From Pseudonocardia halophobica (lineage in GTDB: Bacteria; Actinomycetota; Actinomycetes; Mycobacteriales; Pseudonocardiaceae), in the NCBI RefSeq assembly GCF_027922425.1, contig NZ_BSFQ01000045.1, forward strand, positions 1 to 58,281: DNA of 58,281 nucleotides, in the 5' to 3' direction. Positions 1-7,711 of this stretch are shown one piece after another. Position 1 is the first letter of the stretch. Each line of letters opens with the position of its first letter. The translations under genes and the position numbers were made by a program. A model generated the notes under the pieces. That model saw nothing but the letters and a program-made list of their open reading frames with translations. It was not told the DNA's origin and made no database searches.

Positions 1-2
1 GC

Positions 3-176
3 GTCATCACAGAGCGCCGGGCGGAGAACTTCCGGCTCGTCTCCTACGACACCCCCAAGGGCTGCATCGCCGCCTACTACCCCGAAACCAACCCCCTGGT
101 CCCCCTCGACTCCCAGGCCCTCGAGTCGGGCACCCCCACCTCGAAATGGGTCGTCGTCCGCCTCGAACGGGCGTGA
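3..176 (+). CDS. Molybdopterin oxidoreductase, FdhF/YdeP type (C-terminal fragment)
   Basis: Only the last 57 residues are inside the window; the gene begins before base 1. The visible tail reads TPKGCIAAYYPETNPLVPLD followed by SGTPTSKWVVVRLE. This is the typical C-terminal end of the FdhF/YdeP-like molybdopterin oxidoreductase alpha subunits, in the molydopterin-dinucleotide-binding domain that closes the cofactor pocket. These proteins are cytoplasmic and resemble formate dehydrogenase, but the substrate of most members is unknown. The active-site region lies outside the window, so activity cannot be judged. The gene converges on the aminotransferase, with the first copy of the palindromic repeat between them. 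Confidence 0.75.
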   Translation, partial: VITERRAENFRLVSYDTPKGCIAAYYPETNPLVPLDSQALESGTPTSKWVVVRLERA

Positions 177-218
177 GAACACGTCGGCGCGGCAACCCCG
201 CCGAACCCGCCTGACCTC

Positions 219-258
219 GTGAGTGGCGATAGTCGCTCTAGCGACTATCGCCACTCAC
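219..258. repeat. Palindromic intergenic repeat, copy 1
   Basis: An 18-base arm GTGAGTGGCGATAGTCGC, a 4-base centre TCTA, and the exact reverse complement of the arm. The same element occurs at 9371, 19075 and 35301. This copy lies between convergent genes. Its right end supplies the TGA stop codon (255-257) of the minus-strand aminotransferase. As RNA it would fold into a perfect 18-bp hairpin on either strand, so a bidirectional terminator or 3'-end stabiliser is the simplest role. That role is inference. Confidence 0.9.
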
Positions 259-1397
259 AGCGGACGAAGTCGCTGGACCGCCTCGCGGAGCACCTCGTCG
301 CGCTTGCAGAAGGCGAAGCGCAGGAGGGTCGGGGTGAGGTGCGGGTCGTCGCAGAACACGCTGACCGGCACCGCGGCCACGCCGAGCCGCTCGGGCATGG
401 CGCGGGCGTAGGCGGCGGCGTCGGTCACGCCGAGCGGGGCGAGGTCGGCGACCACGAAGTACGTGCCGCTCGGCTCGAACACCCGCATCCCGGCCTCGCG
501 CAGGCCGTCGGCCAGCAGGTCCCGCTTCGGCCGCAGGTCGCCGGAGATCGCGGCGAACACGTCGTCGGGCAGGGCGAGGGCGTTCGCGACGGCCGGCTGG
601 AACGGAGCGCCGCCGGCGAAGGTCAGGAACTGCTTCACCGCCCGCACGGCCGCGACGAGCTCGGCCGGCCCGTGCACCCAGCCGATCTTCCAGCCCGTCA
701 CGGAGAAGGTCTTGCCGGCGCTGGAGATCGTGAGCGTGCGCTCGGCCATGCCCGGCAGCGTGGCCATCGGGACGTGCTCGGCCCCGAAGGTCATGTGCTC
801 GTAGACCTCGTCCGTGATCACGACGGCGTCGTGCTCGATCGCGAGGTCCCCGATCGCGCGCAGGGTGTCCCGGCCGAACACCGCGCCCGTCGGGTTGTGC
901 GGGGTGTTGACCAGCACCGCCCGCGTGCGCGGCCCGAACGCCGCCCGCAGCTCGGCCGGGTCGGGCTGGAAGTCCGGGGCGCGCAGCGCGACGGTCCGGC
1001 GCGTGGCCCCGGCCATCGCGATCACGGCCGGGTAGGAGTCGTAGTAGGGCTCGAAGACCACGACCTCGTCGCCCGGCTCGCAGAGCGCGATCACCGCCGA
1101 CGCGATCGCCTCGGTGGCGCCCATGGTGACGAGCACATCGGCGGGATCGACGGAGAGGGAGTGGAAGCGCTTCTGGTGCGCCGCCACCGCCTCGCGCAGC
1201 GCCGGCAGGCCCGGGGCCGGCGGGTACTGGTTGACCCCGCCCTCGATGATCGCCGCGGCGGCGTCGGCCAGCAGCGATGCCGGCCCGTCCGTGTCCGGGA
1301 AGCCCTGCCCGAGGTTGATCGCGCCGGTGCGGACGGCGAGCTGGGTGATCTCCGCGAAGATCGTGGACGTGAAGGGGCGCAGCCGCGGGACCAGCAT
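255..1397 (-). CDS. Class I/II PLP aminotransferase (DapC/Rv0858c-like)
   Basis: A 380-residue fold-type I aminotransferase. The N-terminal INLGQGFPDTDGP and GGVNQYPPAPG stretches, the NTPHNPTG motif near residue 164 and the PLP lysine K229 in SSAGKTFSVTGWKIGW are all present, and the length is normal. The INLGQGFPD start closely resembles mycobacterial Rv0858c, described as N-succinyldiaminopimelate aminotransferase DapC. Methionine or aromatic aminotransferases share the same signature, so the substrate is not fixed. The ATG lies 2 bases after the stop of the aldolase-like gene, so it is the last gene of a three-gene operon. Its stop codon lies inside palindromic repeat copy 1. Confidence 0.85.
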   Translation of the reverse strand: MLVPRLRPFTSTIFAEITQLAVRTGAINLGQGFPDTDGPASLLADAAAAIIEGGVNQYPPAPGLPALREAVAAHQKRFHSLSVDPADVLVTMGATEAIASAVIALCEPGDEVVVFEPYYDSYPAVIAMAGATRRTVALRAPDFQPDPAELRAAFGPRTRAVLVNTPHNPTGAVFGRDTLRAIGDLAIEHDAVVITDEVYEHMTFGAEHVPMATLPGMAERTLTISSAGKTFSVTGWKIGWVHGPAELVAAVRAVKQFLTFAGGAPFQPAVANALALPDDVFAAISGDLRPKRDLLADGLREAGMRVFEPSGTYFVVADLAPLGVTDAAAYARAMPERLGVAAVPVSVFCDDPHLTPTLLRFAFCKRDEVLREAVQRLRPL

Positions 1398-1399
1398 GG

Positions 1400-2395
1400 C
1401 TACCACCCTCGCATGTCCACGGCCCAGCGCTCGGCGACCTGCTCGCCGTCGACCAGCCACATCGCATCGTGCAGCGCGACGGTCGGGTCGACGTGCGCCG
1501 GCACCACCCGGATCCGGTCGCCGACCCGCAGCCGCAGGTCCCCGGGCGCGAACGTGGTGTGCTCGTCCGAGCAGAACCAGACCTGGGCGCCGGGGATGGT
1601 CGGGTTGCCGTGGTCCATGCCCAGCGCCTTGAGCCCGACGTCGACGACCGCCCACTCCGCCGACATCGAGATCACCGTGCCCAGTACGAACACCGCCTGC
1701 TCGAACGGGTGCCCGAGCTGGGTGTAGGCGCTGTCCATCAGCGCGTACGAGCCGGCCTGGATCTCGGTGGCCCACTCGTTCACGTCGTACGTGCCGGTGC
1801 CGCCGGCGCTGACGAGCTCGCCGCCGACGTCCCGGGCCGCGGCCGCGAGCTTCTCCATCGCCTCGCGCACGAGCCGGCGCCGCTCCTCGGCGGGCTGGAC
1901 CATCATCAGGTGGCCCTCGTAGCCCATCACGCCGCGCACCTCGAGGCCGTTGCGCCGGGCGAGATCGGCCAGCTCGCCGGCCCGCTCGGGCGGGCAGCCG
2001 CAGCGGGGCAGGCCGACGTTCACGTCGATCACCACCTCGAGGACGTTGCCGCGCAACGCCGCCGCGATCGTCTCCCGGGAGTCGACGGCCAGGGTGATCC
2101 GGGCGCCGTCGCGGACGAGCTTGCCGAGCCGGGAGGCGTCGACGACCTCGTTGGCCAGCAGCAGGTCGCCGCCGAGGCCGTGCTCCGCCATGACCTCGCA
2201 CTCGCGGATCGTGGCGCAGGTGAAGCCGGGATGGCCGTTGTCGCGCTGCCAGCGCGCGAGCGACGTGCACTTGTGCGCCTTGACGTGCGGGCGCAGCCGG
2301 GCGCCGGGGAGCGCGGCGCTCATGGTGTCGAGGTTGCGGCGCAGGGCCCCGCGCTCGACGAGCAGCGCGGGGGTGGTGAGGTCGTCGACGCGCAC
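1400..2395 (-). CDS. D-threonine aldolase/D-serine dehydratase-like PLP enzyme
   Basis: A 331-residue fold-type III PLP enzyme with an alanine-racemase-like N-terminal barrel and a D-serine-dehydratase-like C-terminal domain. The PLP lysine is probably K39 in RPHVKAHK. The metal site near the C-terminus reads PAHVDPT (H301 and D303). An H-x-D pair is typical of metal-dependent D-threonine aldolases, whereas D-serine dehydratases have H-x-C, so an aldolase acting on beta-hydroxy-D-amino acids is favoured. The start is GTG, 9 bases after the stop of the EphD-like gene. It is the middle gene of the operon, and the aminotransferase downstream could use or supply its amino-acid product. Confidence 0.8.
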   Translation of the reverse strand: MRVDDLTTPALLVERGALRRNLDTMSAALPGARLRPHVKAHKCTSLARWQRDNGHPGFTCATIRECEVMAEHGLGGDLLLANEVVDASRLGKLVRDGARITLAVDSRETIAAALRGNVLEVVIDVNVGLPRCGCPPERAGELADLARRNGLEVRGVMGYEGHLMMVQPAEERRRLVREAMEKLAAAARDVGGELVSAGGTGTYDVNEWATEIQAGSYALMDSAYTQLGHPFEQAVFVLGTVISMSAEWAVVDVGLKALGMDHGNPTIPGAQVWFCSDEHTTFAPGDLRLRVGDRIRVVPAHVDPTVALHDAMWLVDGEQVAERWAVDMRGW

Positions 2396-2404
2396 GTGCG
2401 GACG

Positions 2405-4075
2405 CTACATGCTCGGGACGGGCAGGCGGGCGAGGCGGCGGAGGGCGCCGGGAGCCACCTTGGACAGTGCGTAGGCGGTGCGGCTCTCCACTGTGAGCAG
2501 CTGGATCGGCCGGTTCGCCTCGACGGCGGCGACCACCGCGTCGGCCACCTTGTCCAGCGGGTACCGGCGGCGCTTGAGCAGCCGGTCGGCGGAGCGGCGC
2601 CGCTCGGCCGCCGTCGCGTCGTCGACCCCGACGAACCGCGCGGAGCCGCCGATGCCGGTGGGCAGGAAGCCGGGGCACAGGGCCGTGACGCCGATGTCGT
2701 CGACCGCGAGCTCGGCGCGCAGGCACTCCGACAACATCAGCACCGCGGACTTGGTGGCGCAGTAGGCGGGCAGGAAGGTCGTCGGGGTGAACGCGGCGGC
2801 GGAGGCCACGTTGACCAGGTGCCCGCCCTCGCCGCGCTCACGCATCCGGGCCGCGAACAGCCGGCAGCCGTGCACCACGCCCATCAGGTTGACGTCGACG
2901 ATCGCCCGCCAGTCCGCGGGCTCGTGGGCGAGGAAGGGGCCGGAAACCGCGATGCCGGCGTTGTTGACCACGACGTCCGGCACCCCGACCTCCGCGCACA
3001 CCCGGTCGGCGAACGCGGCCATCGCGTCGGGGTCGGCCACGTCGACCTGGTAGGCGTGCCCTCCGGTCTCGAAGGCCGTCTGCCGCGCCGTCGAGAGCTC
3101 CTTGTCCGCCGCGACGACCACCGCGCCCCGCCGTGCGAAGCCGCGGGCCACCGCCCGGCCGATCCCGCTGCCCGCACCGGTCACCAGCACGACCCGGTCG
3201 GTCCACCGGCCCGGGGTCGGTCGCGTGCGGCGCGGCGCCCCGGTGGGCGCGGACACGGCGTCGACCAGCTCGCGCACGCAGCGCGCGACCACCTCCGGGC
3301 GGCTGCGGGGCAGCCAGTGCCCGCCCGCCACCCTGCGGAACCGGAAGTCGTCGGCGAACCGCTCGGCGCTCGCCTGCAGGGCCTCCGTGACGTACCGGTC
3401 CCCGGACGGGGCCAGGACCTGCACCGGGACCTCCGTGCGCCGCTCCCCGCCGCCGCGGCCGAGGTTGGCGCGGTAGAGCTCGAGCCCGCGCACGGCGTCG
3501 CGCGCCGCGGGCCGCGGGATCCCCTCCCGGCGGGCGACGAGCCCACCCGCCAGGCCCGAGCGCCAGGCCAGCTCGGGCAGCACCGGCAGCCGGAAGAACC
3601 CGACGTACCAGGAGCGGCGCAACTGCCGGAGCCGGTCACGCAGCCGCGCGCTGCGCCCGAACGCCCCGATGTGCGCCAGGGACGGGCCGGAGATCGAGGT
3701 GTAGGAGGCGAACCGCGTGCGCAGCGCCGGGTCGGTGACGGCGTGCCAGCCCTGGATCGAGCCCCAGTCGTGCGCGAGCAGGTGCACCGGCCGGTCGGGG
3801 GCGACGGCGTCGAGCACCGCGACCAGGTCGGCCGCCAGCCGCTCGACCCGGTACCCCTCGCGGTCCGCCGGGGCCTGCGACGCGCCCGCGCCGCGGACGT
3901 CGTAGGTCACCACCCGGAAGGTGTCGGCCAGCAGGGGGACGACGCCGTCCCACACCGTGTGGTCGTCCGGGTAGCCGTGCACCGCGACGACGACCGGGGC
4001 GCCCTCCGGGCCGGTGACGTGGACGGCCAGGTCCAGGCCGTCCGGGGTGCGGACGGTACGTGCCTCGCTGCGCAT
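2405..4075 (-). CDS. EphD-like fusion: epoxide hydrolase plus short-chain dehydrogenase
   Basis: A 556-residue two-domain enzyme. Residues 1-275 are an alpha/beta hydrolase with the HGYP oxyanion motif (33-36), an epoxide-hydrolase-type nucleophile D103 in AHDWGS, and a catalytic histidine H253 in GGHW. Residues 294-556 are an SDR with TGAGSGIG (299-306), NNAG (371-374), S425, Y438 and K442, a complete set of catalytic residues. The same fusion is known in mycobacterial EphD, which acts on epoxy-mycolic-acid-type lipids. Both domains look active. The ATG was chosen because it directly precedes the hydrolase fold. It is the first gene of the operon and divergent from an MFS exporter. The true substrate is not shown here. 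Confidence 0.85.
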   Translation of the reverse strand: MRSEARTVRTPDGLDLAVHVTGPEGAPVVVAVHGYPDDHTVWDGVVPLLADTFRVVTYDVRGAGASQAPADREGYRVERLAADLVAVLDAVAPDRPVHLLAHDWGSIQGWHAVTDPALRTRFASYTSISGPSLAHIGAFGRSARLRDRLRQLRRSWYVGFFRLPVLPELAWRSGLAGGLVARREGIPRPAARDAVRGLELYRANLGRGGGERRTEVPVQVLAPSGDRYVTEALQASAERFADDFRFRRVAGGHWLPRSRPEVVARCVRELVDAVSAPTGAPRRTRPTPGRWTDRVVLVTGAGSGIGRAVARGFARRGAVVVAADKELSTARQTAFETGGHAYQVDVADPDAMAAFADRVCAEVGVPDVVVNNAGIAVSGPFLAHEPADWRAIVDVNLMGVVHGCRLFAARMRERGEGGHLVNVASAAAFTPTTFLPAYCATKSAVLMLSECLRAELAVDDIGVTALCPGFLPTGIGGSARFVGVDDATAAERRRSADRLLKRRRYPLDKVADAVVAAVEANRPIQLLTVESRTAYALSKVAPGALRRLARLPVPSM

Positions 4076-4090
4076 GGGGCCGAGCGTAGC

Positions 4091-4140
4091 TACTCGCGAG
4101 TACGTGACCCATGACACACCTGTTCGGGGAACCGGAACAG
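4091..4140. promoter_or_regulatory. Dyads in divergent spacer, possible operators
   Basis: The 153-base spacer between the EphD-like operon and the MFS gene holds the perfect palindrome TACTCGCGAGTA (4091-4102) and a CTGTTC...GAACAG inverted pair (4120-4140). Both lie where operators for the two divergent promoters would be expected. No regulator gene is adjacent, so the binding protein is unknown. Confidence 0.35.
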
Positions 4141-4228
4141 CACGCCGGTCATCGGGCCTTGAACCACCCGGAACACCACCGGCGGGTACGAACCGCGACC
4201 GAGCGACGTCGCCGGGCGATCCGGACCC

Positions 4229-5536
4229 GTGAGTACCAGGAAGGCCCCGCCGTTGCCCACACCACCAGCGACACCCGCGCCCACGACGCCCGGCCGCGCG
4301 CGCATCGCCCTGCTGCTGGGCGCACTGATCGCGCTCGGCCCGCTCACCATCGACATGTACCTGCCCGCGCTGCCGGGCATCGCGACCGAGCTGCAGACGT
4401 CCTCGTCGACGATCCAGCTCACCCTCACCGGCACGCTGATCGGCCTGGCGTTCGGCCAGCTGTTCATCGGCCCGCTCGCCGACGCCGTCGGCCGCCGCAA
4501 GCCCCTCCTCGCCGGCACGGCGCTGCACGTCGTGTCCTCGCTGCTCATCGTGGTCGCGCCGAACGTCGAGGTGCTCGGCGTGCTGCGCGTGCTGCAGGGC
4601 GTCGGGTCCGCCGCCGGCGCGGTCGTCGCGATGGCCGTGGTCCGCGACCTGTTCACCGGCCGCGCCGCGGCCACCCTGCTCTCCCGGCTGATGCTCGTGA
4701 TGGGCGCGGCCCCGGTGCTCGCCCCGACCCTCGGCGGGGAACTGCTGCGGGTCGCGGACTGGCGCGGCGTGTTCGTCGCGCTGGCCGTGTACGGCCTGGT
4801 CATCCTGGGCGTGCTGTACTTCGCCCTCGGCGAGACGCTGCCGCCGGAGCGCCGCCGCAGCGCCGCCGTCGGACCCACCCTGCGGGCCTACGGCGCGCTC
4901 TTCCGCGACCGCGTCTACGTCGGCCTGATCCTGGTCGCCGGGTTCGCGATGGCCGGCATGTTCGGCTACGTCTCCGGGTCCAGCTTCGTGTTCCAGCAGG
5001 AGTTCGGGCTCGACGCCCAGCAGTTCGGCCTGCTGTTCGGCGCCGGCGCGATCTTCCTGATCGGGGCGACGCAGGCCAACGCCGCGCTGCTGCGCCGCTT
5101 CGAGCCGCGGCAGCTGCTGCTCACCGCCAGCGTGTCCGGGACCGTCGCCGCGGCCGTGCTCGCCCTGCTCGCCGGTACCGGGACCGGCGGACTCGTCGGC
5201 GTGGTCGTGCCGCTCTGGGCGGTGCTGGCCTCGGTCGGGCTCGCCCTGCCCAACGCCCCGGCGCTCGCCCTCTCCCGGCACGGCGAGCGCGCCGGCACCG
5301 CGGCGGCGCTGCTCGGCGCGGTCCAGTTCGGGGTCGGCGCCCTGACCTCCCCGGTCGTCGGGCTGCTCGGCAACGACGCGCTGGCCATGGGGCTGACCAT
5401 CGCCGGCTCGCAGGTGCTCGCGCTGACCATGCTGCTCGCCGTCGTCCGGCCCTGGACGCTGGGGAACATCGACGAGGAGAGCGCCCCCGCCGCCGTCGAG
5501 CCCGAGCTCGTGGACGAGCGTCCCGCCGTCGCCTGA
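4229..5536 (+). CDS. Bcr/CflA family MFS drug exporter
   Basis: A 435-residue, 12-helix major facilitator. The first helix (about residues 25-45) ends in PLTIDMYLPALP, the hallmark of the Bcr/CflA drug-resistance branch, followed by the loop 2-3 motif GPLADAVGRRKPLL. These proteins export compounds such as bicyclomycin, chloramphenicol or sulfathiazole by proton antiport in the inner membrane. The N-terminal 20 residues are proline-rich and cytoplasmic. The GTG start was chosen for length; no clear ribosome binding site is visible. The gene is followed by a strong hairpin terminator facing the convergent PadR gene. The substrate is not predictable. Confidence 0.87.
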   Translation: MSTRKAPPLPTPPATPAPTTPGRARIALLLGALIALGPLTIDMYLPALPGIATELQTSSSTIQLTLTGTLIGLAFGQLFIGPLADAVGRRKPLLAGTALHVVSSLLIVVAPNVEVLGVLRVLQGVGSAAGAVVAMAVVRDLFTGRAAATLLSRLMLVMGAAPVLAPTLGGELLRVADWRGVFVALAVYGLVILGVLYFALGETLPPERRRSAAVGPTLRAYGALFRDRVYVGLILVAGFAMAGMFGYVSGSSFVFQQEFGLDAQQFGLLFGAGAIFLIGATQANAALLRRFEPRQLLLTASVSGTVAAAVLALLAGTGTGGLVGVVVPLWAVLASVGLALPNAPALALSRHGERAGTAAALLGAVQFGVGALTSPVVGLLGNDALAMGLTIAGSQVLALTMLLAVVRPWTLGNIDEESAPAAVEPELVDERPAVA

Positions 5537-5564
5537 CCGGCACCACCGCCTGATCCGCACCCCA

Positions 5565-5597
5565 CCGACGGCCCCGGCCCGCGCCCGGGGCCGTCGG
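5565..5597. terminator. Bidirectional hairpin terminator
   Basis: A perfect 13-bp stem, CCGACGGCCCCGG paired with its exact complement, across a 7-base loop. It sits between the convergent MFS and PadR genes and can serve both. Confidence 0.75.
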
Positions 5598-5623
5598 CGT
5601 TCTCGGGGCTCTCGCGGGAGCGC

Positions 5624-6157
5624 TCAGGCCCCCTGCTCGCGCTCCAGGCGCTCGATCGCCCACCGCGCCCAGTCACGGACCGCCTCATACTGCCGCAGCC
5701 CGAACTCCGCCGCGAGCTGGCCGAATCCCTCCGCGCCGGTCATCGGTGCGTCGGCGTGCTCCTCCCGGACCTTCCGCAGGTCGGTGACGCCCTGGTCGGT
5801 GGCCTCGGCGATCCGGTGGAGCACGACGAGCGCGTCGGCCGGCTCGAGCGCGGACAGCAGGAACATGCGCAGCACCTGCTCGTTGCGGACCTTGGCCTGC
5901 TTCGGCGGGGTCAGCAGCCAGGTGCGCAGCTCCTCGCGGCCCGCCGGGGTGACGTCGTAGGTCCGCGCGCCCCGGGCGCCCTCGTGCGCGACCTCCACCA
6001 GGCCGGCCTCGGCCATCCGGTTCAGCTCCGGGTAGATGCTCGTGTGGCCCGCCTGCCAGGCGTACCGGCCCAGGTCGCGCTCGAAGGCCTTGGTCAGCTC
6101 GTACCCGCTCCGGGGGTGGACGGAGAGCAGACCCAGCAGTGCGTGCGACAGCGACAT
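5624..6157 (-). CDS. PadR family transcriptional regulator
   Basis: A 177-residue PadR protein. The N-terminal winged helix (about 1-85) starts MSLSHALLGLLSVHPRSGYE, a typical PadR opening, and the C-terminal half matches the Vir_act_alpha_C helical dimerisation domain. The ATG at this position is preferred over a GTG two codons upstream because it gives the family's usual first residues. The gene is divergent from the carotenoid-oxygenase-type gene. A perfect PadR-type box lies in the spacer, so the protein probably represses that gene and itself, and releases on binding a small ligand such as a phenolic acid. The ligand is inference from the family. Confidence 0.9.
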   Translation of the reverse strand: MSLSHALLGLLSVHPRSGYELTKAFERDLGRYAWQAGHTSIYPELNRMAEAGLVEVAHEGARGARTYDVTPAGREELRTWLLTPPKQAKVRNEQVLRMFLLSALEPADALVVLHRIAEATDQGVTDLRKVREEHADAPMTGAEGFGQLAAEFGLRQYEAVRDWARWAIERLEREQGA

Positions 6158-6182
6158 GCGCACAGCCTACCTGTCGAACCCG

Positions 6183-6202
6183 ACATGTCAGTATTGACAT
6201 GT
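6183..6202. promoter_or_regulatory. PadR operator
   Basis: A perfect inverted repeat ACATGTCA / TGACATGT with a 4-base centre, containing ATGT-N8-ACAT, the PadR-family consensus. It lies in the spacer between padR and the dioxygenase gene and overlaps the expected promoters of both. Confidence 0.8.
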
Positions 6203-6230
6203 AGTGCATGGAGGGTGCACCGTTCTCCCC

Positions 6231-7595
6231 ATGACGACGACGGAGACGCCGCTCTACCTGCAGGGCCACCTCGCCCCGGTGCCGGACGAGATCGAGGCCG
6301 TCGACCTGCCCGTCACGGGAACGCTCCCACCGGAGCTCACCGGCCGGTACCTCCGTAACGGGCCCAACCCGCTGCCGGGCGAGAACGCCGGGCACTGGTT
6401 CGCGGGCCACGGGATGCTGCACGGCGTCCGACTCCGGGAGGGCCGCGCCGAGTGGTACCGCAACCGCTGGGTCCGCACCGGTGCGCTGGAGGGCCACCCC
6501 TTCGTGCGCCCGGACGGGACCTTCGACCGCACCGCCGTCCACGCCAACACCCACGTGATCGAGCACGGCGGGCGGATCCTGGCGCTGGTGGAGAACGGCC
6601 TCCCGTACGTCGTGACGCCGGAGCTCGAGACCGTCGGCCCGGACGACTTCGCCGGCCGCCTCACCACGGCGATGACCGCGCACCCCAAGACCGACCCGGT
6701 CACCGGGGACCTGCACTTCTTCGGCTACTCGCCGCTGCCGCCGTACCTCACCTACCACCGGCTCTCGGCGGGCGGCGAGCTCGTGGAGAGCGCCGAGGTC
6801 CCGGTCGCCGGGCCGACGATGATGCACGACTTCGCCGTCACCGCCCGGCACGCCGTGTTCCTCGACCTGCCGATGACCTTCCAGATGCGGGCCGGCCTGC
6901 CCTACGGCTGGGACGACGCGTACGGCGCGCGGCTCGGCGTCATGCCGCTGGACCGGCCCGGCGCGGTGCGGTGGTTCGAGATCGACCCCTGCTACGTCTT
7001 CCACGTCGGCAACGCGTACGAGGACGAGGCGGGACGGATCGTGCTCGACGTCGCCCGCTACACGCGCGACGCCATCGCGGCCACCTGGCAGGCCATCGGC
7101 CCGAGCCCGTCCGGGCACGCGGCGGCCGCCGCGGCCGCGGGCGTCGCCACGCTGCACCGCTGGACGATCGACCCGGCCGCCGGGACCGTCGCCCAGGCCC
7201 AGCTCTCCGAGGCGGGCCTGGAGTTCCCGACCGTCGACGACGAACGGGTCGGCCGGCCGAACCGGTACCTCTACGCCGTGTCCGACACCGAGGGGATCCT
7301 GCAGCACGACGCCGAGCGCGGCACGGTCGCGGCGCACGGGCTCGGGCCGGACGTCGTCGCCGGAGAGGCCGTGTTCGTCCCGTCCGGGGCGCCGGACCGC
7401 GCCGAGGCGGACGGCTGGCTGCTCTCCATCACCACCACCCGGGACGGCAAGGCCTCCGAACTGCTGGTGCTCGACGCCACGGACGTCGCCGGTGCGCCCG
7501 TCGCGCGGGTGACGCTGCCGCGCGGCGTGCCCGCGGGCTTCCACGGCTCGTGGATCCCCGACGAGGACGTTCGACGGTCTACCTGCTGCCCGTAG
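6231..7595 (+). CDS. Carotenoid-oxygenase family dioxygenase
   Basis: A 454-residue non-haem iron oxygenase of the carotenoid cleavage/lignostilbene dioxygenase family (seven-bladed propeller). The four iron-binding histidines are visible: H151 in TAHPK, H199 in MMHDFAVT, H258 in FHVGNAYED and H438 in GFHGSW. The enzyme cleaves a conjugated C=C bond with O2 to give two carbonyls. Bacterial members act on apocarotenoids or on stilbenes and phenylpropanoids. Divergence from a PadR regulator, a family that often senses phenolic acids, favours a phenolic substrate; that is inference. An ATG 27 bases upstream is in frame but lies at the edge of the operator. The C-terminus ends soon after the last histidine, as usual. 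Confidence 0.85.
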   Translation: MTTTETPLYLQGHLAPVPDEIEAVDLPVTGTLPPELTGRYLRNGPNPLPGENAGHWFAGHGMLHGVRLREGRAEWYRNRWVRTGALEGHPFVRPDGTFDRTAVHANTHVIEHGGRILALVENGLPYVVTPELETVGPDDFAGRLTTAMTAHPKTDPVTGDLHFFGYSPLPPYLTYHRLSAGGELVESAEVPVAGPTMMHDFAVTARHAVFLDLPMTFQMRAGLPYGWDDAYGARLGVMPLDRPGAVRWFEIDPCYVFHVGNAYEDEAGRIVLDVARYTRDAIAATWQAIGPSPSGHAAAAAAAGVATLHRWTIDPAAGTVAQAQLSEAGLEFPTVDDERVGRPNRYLYAVSDTEGILQHDAERGTVAAHGLGPDVVAGEAVFVPSGAPDRAEADGWLLSITTTRDGKASELLVLDATDVAGAPVARVTLPRGVPAGFHGSWIPDEDVRRSTCCP

Positions 7596-7609
7596 ACGTC
7601 TCGGTCGAC

Positions 7610-7711
7610 GTGACCGAGGCGCTGTGGATCGCCACGTTCGTCGGGCTCATGGTGTGGAACGGCTGGTACGTGCGGCGGGCGCAGAAGCGACGGGCCGCGG
7701 GTCGCCCGTAA
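7610..7711 (+). CDS. Possible 33-residue single-pass membrane microprotein
   Basis: A short reading frame starting GTG just after the dioxygenase gene. It encodes one hydrophobic helix (about residues 5-20, LWIATFVGLMVWNGWY) followed by an arginine/lysine-rich tail, the layout of a small inner-membrane protein. No ribosome binding site is visible, and the last 65 bases overlap the antisense tail of the YczE-type gene. It may be chance coding in GC-rich DNA. No family is recognised. Confidence 0.25.
   Translation: MTEALWIATFVGLMVWNGWYVRRAQKRRAAGRP

Noticed and set aside
1469..4114. 881-codon plus-strand frame
   Set aside because: Composition (His/Arg/Gln/Val-rich) is typical of an antisense shadow, and it covers two well-recognised minus-strand genes.
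2405..5560. Very long minus-strand open frame (over 1000 codons)
   Set aside because: Only the part up to 4075 is the EphD-like fusion. The rest is a shadow of the MFS gene on the other strand, low in complexity and without a domain.
7550..7600. Frameshift at the end of the dioxygenase gene
   Set aside because: The last iron-binding histidine (GFHGSW) is in frame and family members end shortly after it, so no missing domain is needed.
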